Source: Jeotgalibacillus terrae (GTDB taxonomy: Bacteria > Bacillota > Bacilli > Bacillales > Jeotgalibacillaceae). Taken from it: a DNA stretch of 64,000 nucleotides. Shown piece after piece: positions 24,194-33,698 of this stretch. A program made the translations under genes and the position numbers. The notes under the pieces were generated by a model that saw only the letters and a list, made by a program, of their open reading frames with translations, made no database searches and was not told the DNA's origin. The number at the start of each line of letters is the position of its first letter. Within the stretch, counting starts at the first letter, position 1. The stretch spans positions 62,001 through 126,000 of the forward strand of contig NZ_JAFBDK010000009.1 in the NCBI RefSeq assembly GCF_016908195.1, in the 5' to 3' direction.

Positions 24194-25198
24194 TTAGTTA
24201 TAACGGATCCGCGGATCAATGACTGAATACAGAATATCAACAATCAGATTGATCATAACGAAGATAAAGGCTACGATTAAAATCCCTGACTGAATAACAG
24301 GATAATCACGTGATGAAATTCCTTCATAGATGTAACGCCCAACCCCCGGAAGACCGAAGATTGTCTCAGTCAGAATTGCCCCTCCAAGTAATAGACCCGT
24401 CTGCAGACCAATGACTGTAAGTACAGGAATAATTGCATTTTTTAAAGAGTGCTTATAGACAACCCAAAACATTTTTTCACCCTTGGCACGTGCTGTACGA
24501 ATGTAATCAGACTTCATGACTTCAAGCATGCTTGATCGTGTCATACGTGCAATAATTGCCATCGGGATCGTTGCAAGTGCAATACCCGGCATAACGAGAT
24601 GTTTCAGCACAACGACAAACTGATCGAAGCGTCCCTGAATCAATGTATCGATTAAATACAGATTTGTAATGGCATTAACAGGATCACGTACATTTTCACG
24701 TCCGGTTGTCGGGAACCAGTCCCACTGAAGTGAAAATTGATACTGCATCATCAGTCCAAGCCAGAAGATTGGCATAGATACACCGACAAGTGCAAGGACC
24801 ATTGCTGTGTAATCGAACCATGAGTTCTGGAACCAGGCAGAGATAATACCTGCATTTACACCCACAATGACTGCGATCACAATCGCAAAAATAGAGAGTT
24901 CAAACGTAGTAGCCAGATAAGGCCAGATTTCTTCATTAACCGGTGTTCTTGTCCGGATTGATTCACCCAGGTCCCCAGTCAGCAGGTTCCCCAGATACTG
25001 AAAATACTGTACATACCACGGTTCATCCAGGCCAAGCGATTCTCTGAGCGCTGCGACTGCATCTTCAGTTGCCTGCTGCCCTAGAATCACAAGTGCAGGG
25101 TCCCCGGGAATTGCACGGATAATCAGGAATACGATAAAAGTCATTCCCAGCAATACAGGAATCAGCTGCAGTAATCGTCTGATAATATACTGGAGCAT
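24194..25198 (-). CDS. appB: oligopeptide ABC transporter permease (AppB/OppB type)
   Basis: A 334-residue permease with six helices. It opens MLQYIIRRLLQLIPVLLGMTFIVF, the standard OppB start, and includes the EAA loop DYIRTARAKGEKMFWVVYKH. GAGGGGTGA stands 9 bases before the ATG at 25198; an ATG two codons upstream sits too close. It lies 31 bases ahead of appC. The distance to the upstream binding-protein gene is about 300 bases and is filled by a MITE-like hairpin element, unusual inside a transporter operon. Confidence 0.9.
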   Translation of the reverse strand: MLQYIIRRLLQLIPVLLGMTFIVFLIIRAIPGDPALVILGQQATEDAVAALRESLGLDEPWYVQYFQYLGNLLTGDLGESIRTRTPVNEEIWPYLATTFELSIFAIVIAVIVGVNAGIISAWFQNSWFDYTAMVLALVGVSMPIFWLGLMMQYQFSLQWDWFPTTGRENVRDPVNAITNLYLIDTLIQGRFDQFVVVLKHLVMPGIALATIPMAIIARMTRSSMLEVMKSDYIRTARAKGEKMFWVVYKHSLKNAIIPVLTVIGLQTGLLLGGAILTETIFGLPGVGRYIYEGISSRDYPVIQSGILIVAFIFVMINLIVDILYSVIDPRIRYN

Positions 25199-25236
25199 GT
25201 TCATTCACCCCTCAAAGTTCAACATGATGTATTTAA

Positions 25237-25419
25237 TAGGTTCTGTTGAAGTTGGCTGGTGATTTCCGCTTCAGGGGAACGCTTTCCACAGGATCGGCGT
25301 TGAGCCTCCTCGCGCTTCGCGCTGCGGGGTCTCACCTGTCCGATTTCTCCTGCTGGAGTCGTCCCCTTCCGCTACAATCACCAGCTGGATACAAACAACA
25401 ACAGACTTTACCAAAACTA
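25237..25419. repeat. MITE-like palindromic element, copy C, inside the app operon
   Basis: 183 bp, more diverged than copies A and B (ACAGGATCGGCGTTGAGCC in place of GCAGGGCGTGCGGTGAGCC) but with the same blocks and the identical central palindrome of copy A. Ends are AATAGGTTCTGTTGAAG and an imperfect inverted CTTTACCAAAACTATT. It fills the appA-appB gap; the remaining bases 25420-25495 hold no recognisable signal. Confidence 0.85.
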
Positions 25420-25495
25420 TTTAATATGTAGTACATAGACATAAAGAAAGGGAAAGGCGAATGTTCACCTTCCCCCGAAAAAAGGTCTTACTGAA

Positions 25496-27142
25496 TTATT
25501 CGAAATAAACTGTGTGTAACCAGTCAGAACCAGTCGGGTGAGGCATAAAGCCTTGAAGGTTTGCACTTCCTGCTAATAGAGGCGTGGAGTGTGCAAGTGG
25601 TACCCATGGTGCATCCTGATGAATCAGTTCTTGTGCTTCCATATAAAGCTGATTACGTGTATCTTCATCTGTTTCAGACTGTGCCTGAATTAACAGATCA
25701 TGTACTTCCTGATTTTCATAGTACGTATAGTTGTTACTTCCAATGTTATCCTGATCAAGCAGTACATAAAGGAAGTTGTCAGCATCTCCGTTATCTCCAG
25801 TCCATCCAAGAAGGAATGCATCTGCTTCTCCCATACGTGCTTTTTCAAGATAAGTTGCCCACTCGTAAGTAACGATCTCAGCATTGATACCTACATCAGC
25901 AAGGTTACTCTGAATAGCTTCAGCTACCTTCTGGCCATCCGGCATATATGGACGTGGAACTGGCATTGCCCAAAGTTCCATATCAAATCCATCACCAAGA
26001 CCTGCTTCTTCAAGAAGTGCTTTTGCTTTCTCAGGGTCATACTCATAGCCTTCAATGTCATCATTATATCCAGCAATAACTGGAGGCATTGGGTTTTTCG
26101 CTACTTCAGCGCGTCCTTCGAAGAATGCATCAACAATTGCCTGACGGTCAATTGCATGATTCATCGCCTGACGTACTTTAGGATCATTAAATGGTTCACG
26201 TGTTACTGTAAGACCCAGGTATCCAACGTTCATTGAAGGACGTTCGAACAGCTGAAGGCTGTCATCTCCTTCGATTTGTGGAGCATCACTTGGGTTAATA
26301 CCGTCTGCAAGGTCAATCTCACCGCTCATCAGTGCATTCAGACGTGCTGAGTTTTCAGGAATTGAACGGAAAATAACCTGATTTACTTTTGGATATTCAG
26401 AATTCCAGTAGTCTTCGTTCTTTTCAAGTACGATACGCTCGTTTCTTCTCCACTCAACAAACTTGAATGGTCCAGTACCTACCGGGTTTTCAGCAAGCTC
26501 ATCTTCACTCATTTCAGAAAGTGCTTTAGGTGAAACGATTGCGAATGGACTCATTGCAATATTCTTTAGGAATGGTGCCTGCGGGCGCTTCAGTTTGATT
26601 TCAACTGTTGACTCGTCAACTGCTGTAACTGACTCGATTACATGTCCTTCTTCATCACCAAATCCGCCAAACATTGACTTATAGTAGTAGAACTTGTCTT
26701 CTGTACCATTAGCCCAGCGGTCAAAGTTTGCAACAACCGCATCAGCATTGAAAGCTTCTCCGTCATGGAAAGTAACGCCATCACGCAGCATAAATGTGTA
26801 AGTCAGACCATCTTCTGAAACTTCCCATTCTTCTGCAAGACCAGGGTTAATATCAGTATCCTGCTCTCCAAATTCAACTAGTGTTTCGAAGATATTCTTT
26901 GTTACTTTGAATGATTCCCCATCTGTTACAGTAATCGGATCAAGCGCAACTGAGTCGCCCCCGCGTCCAAATACCAGTGTGTCCTGAGTTTCCCCATCTG
27001 TTTCTTCAGCTGCGTCACCGCCGCCGTCATTGCCTGTAGAACCGCCGTCATCCGATGAGCTGTCATCGCTCGAGCAGCCAAACAGAGCTGTTGATACTGT
27101 AAGTAATAAAACAAAAAACAATAACCAAGCTTTCTTATTCAT
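25496..27142 (-). CDS. appA: oligopeptide-binding lipoprotein (AppA/DppE type)
   Basis: A 548-residue family-5 solute-binding protein. It begins with a lipoprotein signal ([23 protein letters not shown]) and a low-complexity Ser/Asp/Gly linker, then the family-5 domain with GGDSVALDPITVTDGES, LAEEWEVSEDGLTYTFMLRD and GTGPFKFVEWRRNERIVLEK. It binds peptides outside the membrane and delivers them to AppBC. The start at 27142 follows GAGGAGGG and overlaps the end of appF by 8 bases. The longer frame to 27232 is not supported. Confidence 0.9.
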   Translation of the reverse strand: MNKKAWLLFFVLLLTVSTALFGCSSDDSSSDDGGSTGNDGGGDAAEETDGETQDTLVFGRGGDSVALDPITVTDGESFKVTKNIFETLVEFGEQDTDINPGLAEEWEVSEDGLTYTFMLRDGVTFHDGEAFNADAVVANFDRWANGTEDKFYYYKSMFGGFGDEEGHVIESVTAVDESTVEIKLKRPQAPFLKNIAMSPFAIVSPKALSEMSEDELAENPVGTGPFKFVEWRRNERIVLEKNEDYWNSEYPKVNQVIFRSIPENSARLNALMSGEIDLADGINPSDAPQIEGDDSLQLFERPSMNVGYLGLTVTREPFNDPKVRQAMNHAIDRQAIVDAFFEGRAEVAKNPMPPVIAGYNDDIEGYEYDPEKAKALLEEAGLGDGFDMELWAMPVPRPYMPDGQKVAEAIQSNLADVGINAEIVTYEWATYLEKARMGEADAFLLGWTGDNGDADNFLYVLLDQDNIGSNNYTYYENQEVHDLLIQAQSETDEDTRNQLYMEAQELIHQDAPWVPLAHSTPLLAGSANLQGFMPHPTGSDWLHTVYFE

Positions 27143-28163
27143 ACTTTCCCTCCTCAAGTGGTTGTTTATTTTGACCCGCTGCACTGCCTTCTTCTGTATA
27201 TAAATGGCAGGCAACGTAGTGTCCGGGTTCATGTTCCCTCAGTTCAGGAACTTTTTGTGAGCAGACATCCATTTTAAACGGACATCTGGTGTGGAATGCG
27301 CACCCTGATGGCGGGTTCGACGGACTCGGAATATCGCCTTCGAGTACGACTGCATCTTTTTCATACAGTGGATCCGGAATTGGAACCGCTGATAATAGTG
27401 CCTGTGTATATGGATGAAGCGGCTTGTCATACAGTTTTTCACTGTCTGTCAGCTCAGCCATCCGGCCAAGATACATCACCCCTACACGGTCACTTATATG
27501 GCGAACGACACCGAGATCATGTGCGATCACGATATACGTAAGCTGAAATTCCTTTTGGAGATCCTGCATCAGGTTCAGCACCTGAGACTGGATGGATACA
27601 TCGAGCGCTGAAACCGGCTCATCTGCGATAATTAATTTTGGCTGCGTCATCAGTGCGCGCGCAATCCCGATTCTCTGACGCTGACCGCCACTGAACTGGT
27701 GCGGGTAACGTTTTGCATGATAACTGCTCAGTCCCACAATTTCCAAAAGCTCGCGTACTTTTTGTTTACGTTCTTTCGATGTGCCGATTCCATGGACCTT
27801 CATCGGCTCTTCAAGAATTTTTTCTACTGTATGACGCGGGTTTAAAGAAGCAAATGGATCCTGAAAGACCATCTGCATGTCCCTTCTCAGCTTTCTCATA
27901 TCCCCTGTGCTGAGTTTTGTCACATCCTGACCTTCAAAGTACACTTTACCTTCCGTCGGTTCGATCAGTCTCAGCAGCATTCGTCCGGTCGTTGATTTTC
28001 CGCACCCCGACTCCCCTACAATCCCAAGCGTTTCACCTTTTTTCACTTCAAAGGAAACACCTTCGACTGCTTTTACGGATCCTACTTCTTTACCGAGTAT
28101 GCCGCCGCGGATCGGGAAATGTTTTTTCAGGTTTTCAACTTTTAACAGTGTTTCTGTTGTCAT
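27135..28163 (-). CDS. appF: oligopeptide ABC transporter ATPase (AppF/OppF type)
   Basis: A 342-residue ATPase with the OppF-type C-terminal extension that binds an iron-sulfur cluster in relatives (C-x5-C...[16 protein letters not shown]). Walker [13 protein letters not shown], signature [15 protein letters not shown] and Walker [15 protein letters not shown] are all intact. The start at 28163 follows AAGGAGG and overlaps appD by 29 bases; the frame extending to 28322 only reads back through appD. Confidence 0.92.
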   Translation of the reverse strand: MTTETLLKVENLKKHFPIRGGILGKEVGSVKAVEGVSFEVKKGETLGIVGESGCGKSTTGRMLLRLIEPTEGKVYFEGQDVTKLSTGDMRKLRRDMQMVFQDPFASLNPRHTVEKILEEPMKVHGIGTSKERKQKVRELLEIVGLSSYHAKRYPHQFSGGQRQRIGIARALMTQPKLIIADEPVSALDVSIQSQVLNLMQDLQKEFQLTYIVIAHDLGVVRHISDRVGVMYLGRMAELTDSEKLYDKPLHPYTQALLSAVPIPDPLYEKDAVVLEGDIPSPSNPPSGCAFHTRCPFKMDVCSQKVPELREHEPGHYVACHLYTEEGSAAGQNKQPLEEGKYE

Positions 28164-29154
28164 GTGCAGTTTCCTCCTTTTCGTCAAATAGGAAACATCT
28201 TGTCGAATGTCCCTCCGCTGTCTGGTATAAAGGAGGATCTTCCTGTCTGCAGCGGTCAAAAGCAAATTCACAGCGGTCTGCAAAACGGCATCCCTGTTTA
28301 ATAGATCCGGGTTTTGGTACATTACCCGGAATTGAATACAGGCGCTGCTTTTTATAACGCATATCAGGAACTGACTGAATCAGCCCTCTCGTATACGGAT
28401 GCTGTGGATCTTTAAATATCTCAACGGCAGGGCCTGTTTCCACGACCTTCCCTGCGTACATAACGACAATGCGTTCACACGTTTCAGCAACGACACCCAA
28501 ATCATGGGTAATCATCATAATGGCTGTGTTCATTTTCGTATTCAGATCTTTCATCAGTTTCAGAATCTGTGCCTGAATCGTTACATCAAGTGCTGTGGTC
28601 GGTTCATCTGCAATCAGCAGTCTTGGGTTACAGACCATCGCCATGGCGATCATCACACGCTGACGCATCCCGCCCGATAATTGGTGCGGGTAGTCATTCA
28701 TTAGTTCCTCAGCTCTTGGCAGACCGACAAGTTTCAACATTTCAATCGATCGCTGCTTCGCCTGTTTTTTGTTCCCCATTTTATGTATAAGCATGGCATC
28801 CATCAGCTGGTTACCGATCGTAAACAGCGGATTCAGTGATGTCATCGGTTCCTGAAAAATCATCGCAACATCATTACCGCGAATCTGTCTCATTCTCTTT
28901 TCAGAAGCTGTTGTCAGTTCTTCGCCGTTTAATTTAATTTCTCCGCCAATTATTTTGCCTGGCGGGCTTGGAATAAGTCCCATCACTGAAAGTGAAGTAA
29001 CACTCTTACCGCAACCCGACTCTCCTACGATGCCAAGCACTTCACCTTCCCGGACGTAAAAATCAATATCATCTACCGCAGGCACTTCTCCTTCATCCGT
29101 AAAGAATGAAACGCGGAGACCTTTTACATCCAGCACTTTCTCCTGTGTCTTCAT
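28135..29154 (-). CDS. appD: oligopeptide ABC transporter ATPase (AppD/OppD type)
   Basis: A 339-residue ATPase, first gene of the operon. Walker [13 protein letters not shown], signature [15 protein letters not shown] and Walker [15 protein letters not shown] are intact, as is the C-terminal cysteine motif ([15 protein letters not shown]). OppD-type subunits pair with OppF-type subunits to power peptide import. The ATG at 29154 has GAGGGGG upstream. A promoter is visible at 29229-29256. Confidence 0.92.
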   Translation of the reverse strand: MKTQEKVLDVKGLRVSFFTDEGEVPAVDDIDFYVREGEVLGIVGESGCGKSVTSLSVMGLIPSPPGKIIGGEIKLNGEELTTASEKRMRQIRGNDVAMIFQEPMTSLNPLFTIGNQLMDAMLIHKMGNKKQAKQRSIEMLKLVGLPRAEELMNDYPHQLSGGMRQRVMIAMAMVCNPRLLIADEPTTALDVTIQAQILKLMKDLNTKMNTAIMMITHDLGVVAETCERIVVMYAGKVVETGPAVEIFKDPQHPYTRGLIQSVPDMRYKKQRLYSIPGNVPKPGSIKQGCRFADRCEFAFDRCRQEDPPLYQTAEGHSTRCFLFDEKEETAHDNRNTVKS

Positions 29155-29489
29155 TGTGATCCCCCTCAATATTGCACGTTCTTTTTATTTTTCTAATATA
29201 TTTAGTTTTCTGAATTTTGATAAATCTTATTATACGATGTTACAGTAATATTTCAATAGCTATTCGTCACTTTTTTGACAAATTGAATAAATTTGCATTA
29301 TCAGCCTTAGACAAACTTCATTCCTATTGTTTTTATAGGAATTCACATTAACCTTGATGTGATAAGGTTTTTAAACCTGTTTCCTGCAATTTTACAAGAG
29401 TGAAACATTTCACATTGCGACTTATATTTTATTTAAATAACATTATAATTATTTACCCTGTAGAATATTTATTAATTTCCTGTCTATAC
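29155..29489. other. AT-rich intergenic region upstream of appD
   Basis: About 335 bases, very AT-rich, between appD and the terminator of the DUF1002 gene. Apart from the appD promoter I see only inverted AT-rich stretches (such as TGTTTTTATAGGAATTCACATT) with no clear function and no coding frame. It could hold a CodY or other operator, which I cannot identify by eye. Confidence 0.5.
29229..29256 (-). promoter_or_regulatory. sigma-A promoter of the app operon
   Basis: On the minus strand TTGAAA and TATAAT are 16 bases apart, about 75 bases ahead of the appD start. Confidence 0.65.
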
Positions 29490-29530
29490 AAAAAAGGATA
29501 GCCTCAGGTTTCAGCTGAGACTATCCTTTA
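29490..29530 (-). terminator. intrinsic terminator of the DUF1002 gene
   Basis: On the minus strand AAAGGATAG pairs with CTATCCTTT, with an inner stem CTCAGCTGA/CCTCAGG, then a T tract. Confidence 0.85.
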
Positions 29531-29537
29531 AAATACT

Positions 29538-30473
29538 TTATGATTCATTAATTGTTTCTTCTTCACTACCTCCAAACAGGTTTGAAATCGCATCGATCAG
29601 CCCCTGGAAGAAATCTCTGACACTCTGCCAGAATCCTTCATCATTAACTACATCACTCAAACGATCCTGTATGGCAGTGGATAGATCATTCAATTGTTCA
29701 GATACGTTATCAAAGTTAATGTTAAGATTTCGCATTTGATCAAACAGATCCGTTAAACGCTGTCTGTCTTCTTCACTTAAGTTAATTTCAAGATTAGACA
29801 GCTGCTCATTAATAATCTGTTCGATATCTTCACGGGTTGCAGGGTTTTGTTCAGCAATTGCCTGTTTGATTTCTGCAAGCAATTCACTCACTTTTTCCTG
29901 ATCGATCCCTTCTTCTTCAGCAAGGTCTGTTGCCAGATTTAATTCGTCATTGGCTACTTCAAGACGGGCTGTATCCAGCTGTTCCCCACTCACTTCATAG
30001 GCTTTATAAATGCCTGTCAGTGCAGAGTGACCGCTCACTTTTAAAGGAGAAGCGATTTCTACAGTGGCATTTTCAATTCCTGCTGTCAGCAGCGCATTTG
30101 CATACATTGTATCGGTTACCTGTGTGATATTTTCAGGAGTCACTCTTTCAATAACCAGGCCGTGGCCCGATTCTTCACGTGTTATTTTTGCTGAAGAATA
30201 CATGCTCGCACTGCTGTCTTCTCCTTCAATATAACGGACAAGGTCCTCTCCTGTAACGATCACTTCTTCCACAGTTTCAGGGTCACTGGCACCAAGCATC
30301 TCTCTTACTTCCTGCTTTTGGGCATCATTCAGATTTCCACCGAGCACGAGGATCGGCAAACCGAATCTTTCATCGATTCCCTGATCAGTAGGATTAACGG
30401 AAGCACTCGCTGTTTGAAATGCCGGAATGATTAAAGCCATTGTTAAAAGAGCTGTGATTATACGTTTCATCAT
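29538..30473 (-). CDS. DUF1002 family secreted protein (YpuA-like)
   Basis: A 311-residue exported protein with a Sec signal peptide (cleavage after about residue 25, TASASV). It resembles DUF1002/YpuA: FGLPILVLGGNLNDAQKQEV, then GEDLVRYI, YSSAKITREESGHGLVIER and NALLTAGIENATVEIASP. The C-terminal third is a long acidic helical region (about 195-300), probably coiled coil. The function is unknown. The start is placed at the ATG 7 bases after AAAGGAG. It is monocistronic. Confidence 0.82.
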   Translation of the reverse strand: MMKRIITALLTMALIIPAFQTASASVNPTDQGIDERFGLPILVLGGNLNDAQKQEVREMLGASDPETVEEVIVTGEDLVRYIEGEDSSASMYSSAKITREESGHGLVIERVTPENITQVTDTMYANALLTAGIENATVEIASPLKVSGHSALTGIYKAYEVSGEQLDTARLEVANDELNLATDLAEEEGIDQEKVSELLAEIKQAIAEQNPATREDIEQIINEQLSNLEINLSEEDRQRLTDLFDQMRNLNINFDNVSEQLNDLSTAIQDRLSDVVNDEGFWQSVRDFFQGLIDAISNLFGGSEEETINES

Positions 30474-30549
30474 TTGCATTCTCCTTTGGTTTTCAGTTAG
30501 GCAGCATTTTCCTCTGCTGCTAATAGACGTATAGCATACCCAAAAGGTT

Positions 30550-32031
30550 TCATGATGTTTTTTTCAGATCTCCCGTCAGGTGTGCTGCCTGTTCTTTTAC
30601 AGCATACGCAAAACGGGCGATTTCATCAAATGCGGTTTCAAGTTCATGTACGGTGTGAACAATCTCTTCAATTCCCTGGTCATTATCAGACGCGTGCTCC
30701 TGCATCGTCTGCATCGACTGCTGGACAGACGCTCCACTTTCCGCTGAAAGTCTTGAAGCATCAAAGATCAGGCTGAATTGTGATTTTAATTCTTCCTGTT
30801 TGCTGATTAATTCTTCAAATGCATCTGAAGTCTGGTGGATGGAGTTCATACTGTGATTAATCTTATTTCTTGTTTCCCCAAGTGAACCGGCTACCTGTTC
30901 TTTTGCAGCAGAAATTTCTGCAACGACTGCTCTGATATTAACTGACACCGCTGATGACTGTTCAGCCAGCTTCCTGACTTCCTCAGCTACAATCGCAAAG
31001 CCTTTCCCGTGTTCACCTGCACGTGCTGCTTCTATAGAAGCATTGAGCGCAAGCAGGTTAGTCTGTTCAGCAATACCTGCGATCTGATTCAGTGCAGCGT
31101 CAATTTCCTGTGTCTTCTCATCGAGCACCTGGACAGTTTCAGATGAATGACCGGACTGCTGCTGCACTTCCTCCATCTGTTCGATTGTACCCTTCAGATT
31201 TTCTTTGTTTTCTTTTGCTGACAAAATCACTTTGTCTGTCAGTATATTCATCTCTTCAGACCTTCTTGAAACATCTGACACGCTCGAAACAATCCCTGAA
31301 ACATTGTCCTCAGCTGCTGCTGAAGATTGCCTGTAATGTGCGGATGACTGTTCCATCTTCTCGAGCTGTCTGCTGACTGCAGAAACAGAGCCGGATGAAT
31401 CTGCCAGCTGTCCGGTCAGTTCTTCCACCATGTTTTCAAGGCGGCCTGCTGTTGTTTCAACGTTCGTCAGCATCTGTTTCAGCTTTGTTTGTAATTCCAT
31501 GCTTTCATGATTCTTCTGACTCGCTCTTTTAACCGCGTATAACAGGACCACTGCAATCGGCACATATTGAACGATATGATAAGCACCTGTGAGAATCGAA
31601 TATTCAAGAGAGGTTTCCACTACCATCGGCTCTGCAAAATAAAGATGTACAAACTGCGCTGCACCAAGAAGAAATGCTGTCGCAATCAGTGATCGCTTCA
31701 TCAGTTTAGCATCGGCATATACCGCTGCAATCCCCAGCGGCACGAACCAGAAGTACGGTACGTTCACCCAGGCGTTCGAGTAAAATATAAATGCAAGAAG
31801 TAAAGTAGATAACACAGACAGTTCTTTAAAATATACTGCCTGTTTTGAGAACTTAAAATAAAGCGCTGGAAAAACCAGCAGTAAAAATTGCGTATTATAC
31901 AGCACATTCATCAATGTAAATTCCGGCACCCCATACATAGCTACCTGCGCGACCATATTTACCAACATTAACGCTGCCGAAATCAAAAAAATACGGCTTA
32001 GTAGGCCTGAAAGCTTTTTCTCTGTTTTCAT
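30550..32031 (-). CDS. methyl-accepting chemotaxis-type transducer with polytopic N-terminus
   Basis: A 493-residue protein. Residues 1-165 form about six membrane helices with no large extracellular loop; residues 180-490 are a long coiled-coil signalling domain with the highly conserved hairpin tip [20 protein letters not shown] followed by [20 protein letters not shown]. No HAMP domain is apparent. Such receptors sense membrane or intracellular signals and pass them to CheA/CheW, neither of which is in this window. The start is the first ATG; its ribosome site (AGGGAAA) is weak. Confidence 0.88.
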   Translation of the reverse strand: MKTEKKLSGLLSRIFLISAALMLVNMVAQVAMYGVPEFTLMNVLYNTQFLLLVFPALYFKFSKQAVYFKELSVLSTLLLAFIFYSNAWVNVPYFWFVPLGIAAVYADAKLMKRSLIATAFLLGAAQFVHLYFAEPMVVETSLEYSILTGAYHIVQYVPIAVVLLYAVKRASQKNHESMELQTKLKQMLTNVETTAGRLENMVEELTGQLADSSGSVSAVSRQLEKMEQSSAHYRQSSAAAEDNVSGIVSSVSDVSRRSEEMNILTDKVILSAKENKENLKGTIEQMEEVQQQSGHSSETVQVLDEKTQEIDAALNQIAGIAEQTNLLALNASIEAARAGEHGKGFAIVAEEVRKLAEQSSAVSVNIRAVVAEISAAKEQVAGSLGETRNKINHSMNSIHQTSDAFEELISKQEELKSQFSLIFDASRLSAESGASVQQSMQTMQEHASDNDQGIEEIVHTVHELETAFDEIARFAYAVKEQAAHLTGDLKKTS

Positions 32032-32219
32032 ATTTTCCCTATCCCCTTCGCTCTATTGACCCCCCGGTCGTATATAAACTGACAACATCATTATAGTGAT
32101 AATATTACTAAATGAAAAGAAATTTTTTACAATATTCAGTATAGTTTGAGTACTCTTTTCGTAACCTGTTCAAAAATGTCGTATGATAATGAATAGATAA
32201 TCATAAGGAGGCTTTTAAT

Positions 32220-33140
32220 GTGAATATTTTAATTGCAGGCGCTGGGGGAATCGGCGGCTACTTTGGTGGACGTTTAATGGAAAAAGGACAGAAGGTTACC
32301 TTTCTTGTCAGAGAGAACCGCAAAGAACAGCTTCAGAAAACCGGACTCGTTATCAAGAGTCACCATGGGGATTTCACAGGAAAACCACAATTGATCACAA
32401 AAGATGATCATGGTCAGACTTATGATGTCATCTTCATTACGACCAAGGCTTATCATCTTGATCAGGTCGTCAAAGATATCAAGCCTTTCGTAAATGAATC
32501 AACTCTGATTCTGCCGCTGCTGAACGGAATTGCACACCTTGACCCGCTGGTGGATGCATTCGGGGACCGGGTAATCGGCGGACTTTGTTTTATTGAGACA
32601 ACGCTTGACGAAGAAGGCCACATCGTTCAGTCCAGTCCGGTGCATGACCTTGTATACGGGGAAAGGGACGGACGGAAAACTGAGAGAATAACAGCACTGG
32701 AAAAGGCTTTTGAAGGGGCAAATGCAGGCTTCAGGCTGAGCGAAAATATTATGCAGGATATGTGGCATAAATATTCATTTATTACAGCAATGTCCGGCAT
32801 AACAACGTTAATGAGATCTCCTGTTGGACCGGCTGTACAAATTCCGGCTGCACGTCAAACATTAGAACGTCTGCTGCAGGAAATATCATCTGTGATGAAA
32901 GCCATCCAGGCGCCTATTGCAGATAACCTGCCTGAAGCTCAAATGTTAAGAATGGAAGAAATGAATGAAGCGATGAAATCATCTATGCTGCGTGATATGG
33001 AAAAAGGCATGCATACTGAAACTGAACACCTGCAGGGATGGCTGCTTGAAAAAGGACAGGCAGAAAGAATCGAGACACCTATTCTTCAAGCTGCCTATGC
33101 ACACGTGAAGATTTATGAAAGCTTAAACGCTGACAAGTGA
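32220..33140 (+). CDS. 2-dehydropantoate 2-reductase-type (ApbA/PanE) oxidoreductase
   Basis: A 306-residue NADPH-dependent reductase of the ketopantoate reductase family. The Rossmann motif is GAGGIGGYFGGRL (residues 7-19); the catalytic Lys lies in HKYSFITAMSGITTLMRSP near 190, and the C-terminal helical domain has the substrate region STEXEHLQGW-like TEHLQGWLLEKG. PanE reduces ketopantoate in pantothenate synthesis, but many Bacillales carry several paralogues with other 2-ketoacid substrates, so I leave out the symbol. It starts with GTG, 8 bases after AAGGAGG. Confidence 0.85.
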   Translation: MNILIAGAGGIGGYFGGRLMEKGQKVTFLVRENRKEQLQKTGLVIKSHHGDFTGKPQLITKDDHGQTYDVIFITTKAYHLDQVVKDIKPFVNESTLILPLLNGIAHLDPLVDAFGDRVIGGLCFIETTLDEEGHIVQSSPVHDLVYGERDGRKTERITALEKAFEGANAGFRLSENIMQDMWHKYSFITAMSGITTLMRSPVGPAVQIPAARQTLERLLQEISSVMKAIQAPIADNLPEAQMLRMEEMNEAMKSSMLRDMEKGMHTETEHLQGWLLEKGQAERIETPILQAAYAHVKIYESLNADK

Positions 33141-33198
33141 CCACATGCCCCTCCTGCTGTATAATAGATGAACCAATGTATGTAAAGGAGGGAGCAAT

Positions 33199-33513
33199 AT
33201 GGCTGCGATGTCACTGTGTCCGAAGTTCGAACAGGCCTTTCAAATCCTGGGCAAACGCTGGAATGGCGTGATCATTCGTGTGTTGGCAGATGGTCCAAAG
33301 CGCTTTTCAGAAATTGCAGAGCCGATCCCTCAGATCAGTAATAAAATTCTGACTGAACGACTGAAGGAACTTGAGGAACACGGACTTGTGATCCGGGAAG
33401 TCTTTCCGGAGACGCCTGTACGGATTGAATATAGACTCTCTGATATGGGTGAGTCACTGACCCCCATTTTAGATGGAATTCAGAGCTGGGCAGATAAATG
33501 GATGATGAAATAG
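33199..33513 (+). CDS. HxlR-family winged-helix regulator
   Basis: A 104-residue transcription factor. The typical HxlR opening MSLCPKFEQAFQILGKRW contains the conserved Cys that senses thiol-reactive compounds in relatives such as HypR and YodB. The winged helix follows (FSEIAEPIPQISNKILTERLKELEEHGLVIREV). It may control its neighbour, the PanE-like reductase 58 bases upstream on the same strand, or act elsewhere. AAAGGAGGG lies ahead of the ATG. A terminator follows immediately. Confidence 0.9.
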   Translation: MAAMSLCPKFEQAFQILGKRWNGVIIRVLADGPKRFSEIAEPIPQISNKILTERLKELEEHGLVIREVFPETPVRIEYRLSDMGESLTPILDGIQSWADKWMMK

Positions 33514-33515
33514 GA

Positions 33516-33545
33516 AAAAGGCTGGGACAAATTGTCTCAGCCTTT
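33516..33545 (+). terminator. intrinsic terminator after the HxlR gene
   Basis: AAAGGCTGGGACAA/TTGTCTCAGCCTTT hairpin right after the stop; the T tract is short. Confidence 0.75.
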
Positions 33546-33547
33546 GC

Positions 33548-33640
33548 TTGTGGAACCGGCTCACTTCGCTGCAGGCGGTGCTTTCCGCAGGGCGTGTGCT
33601 TGAGCCTGCTGGAGTCACCATCTTCTGCTCCGTTCACCTT
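33548..33640. repeat. degraded relative of the MITE-like element
   Basis: The stretch GGTGCTTTCCGCAGGGCGTG, then TTGAGCCTGCTGGAGTC, reproduces the left and right inner blocks of the elements at 10994 and 22612 with the central palindrome deleted; the terminal repeats are not recognisable. Confidence 0.6.
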
Positions 33641-33698
33641 AATTTTTTTCTTGAGGAAACAGTTAGTTAACAGGATGCACACTCAAAAGACAATCATT

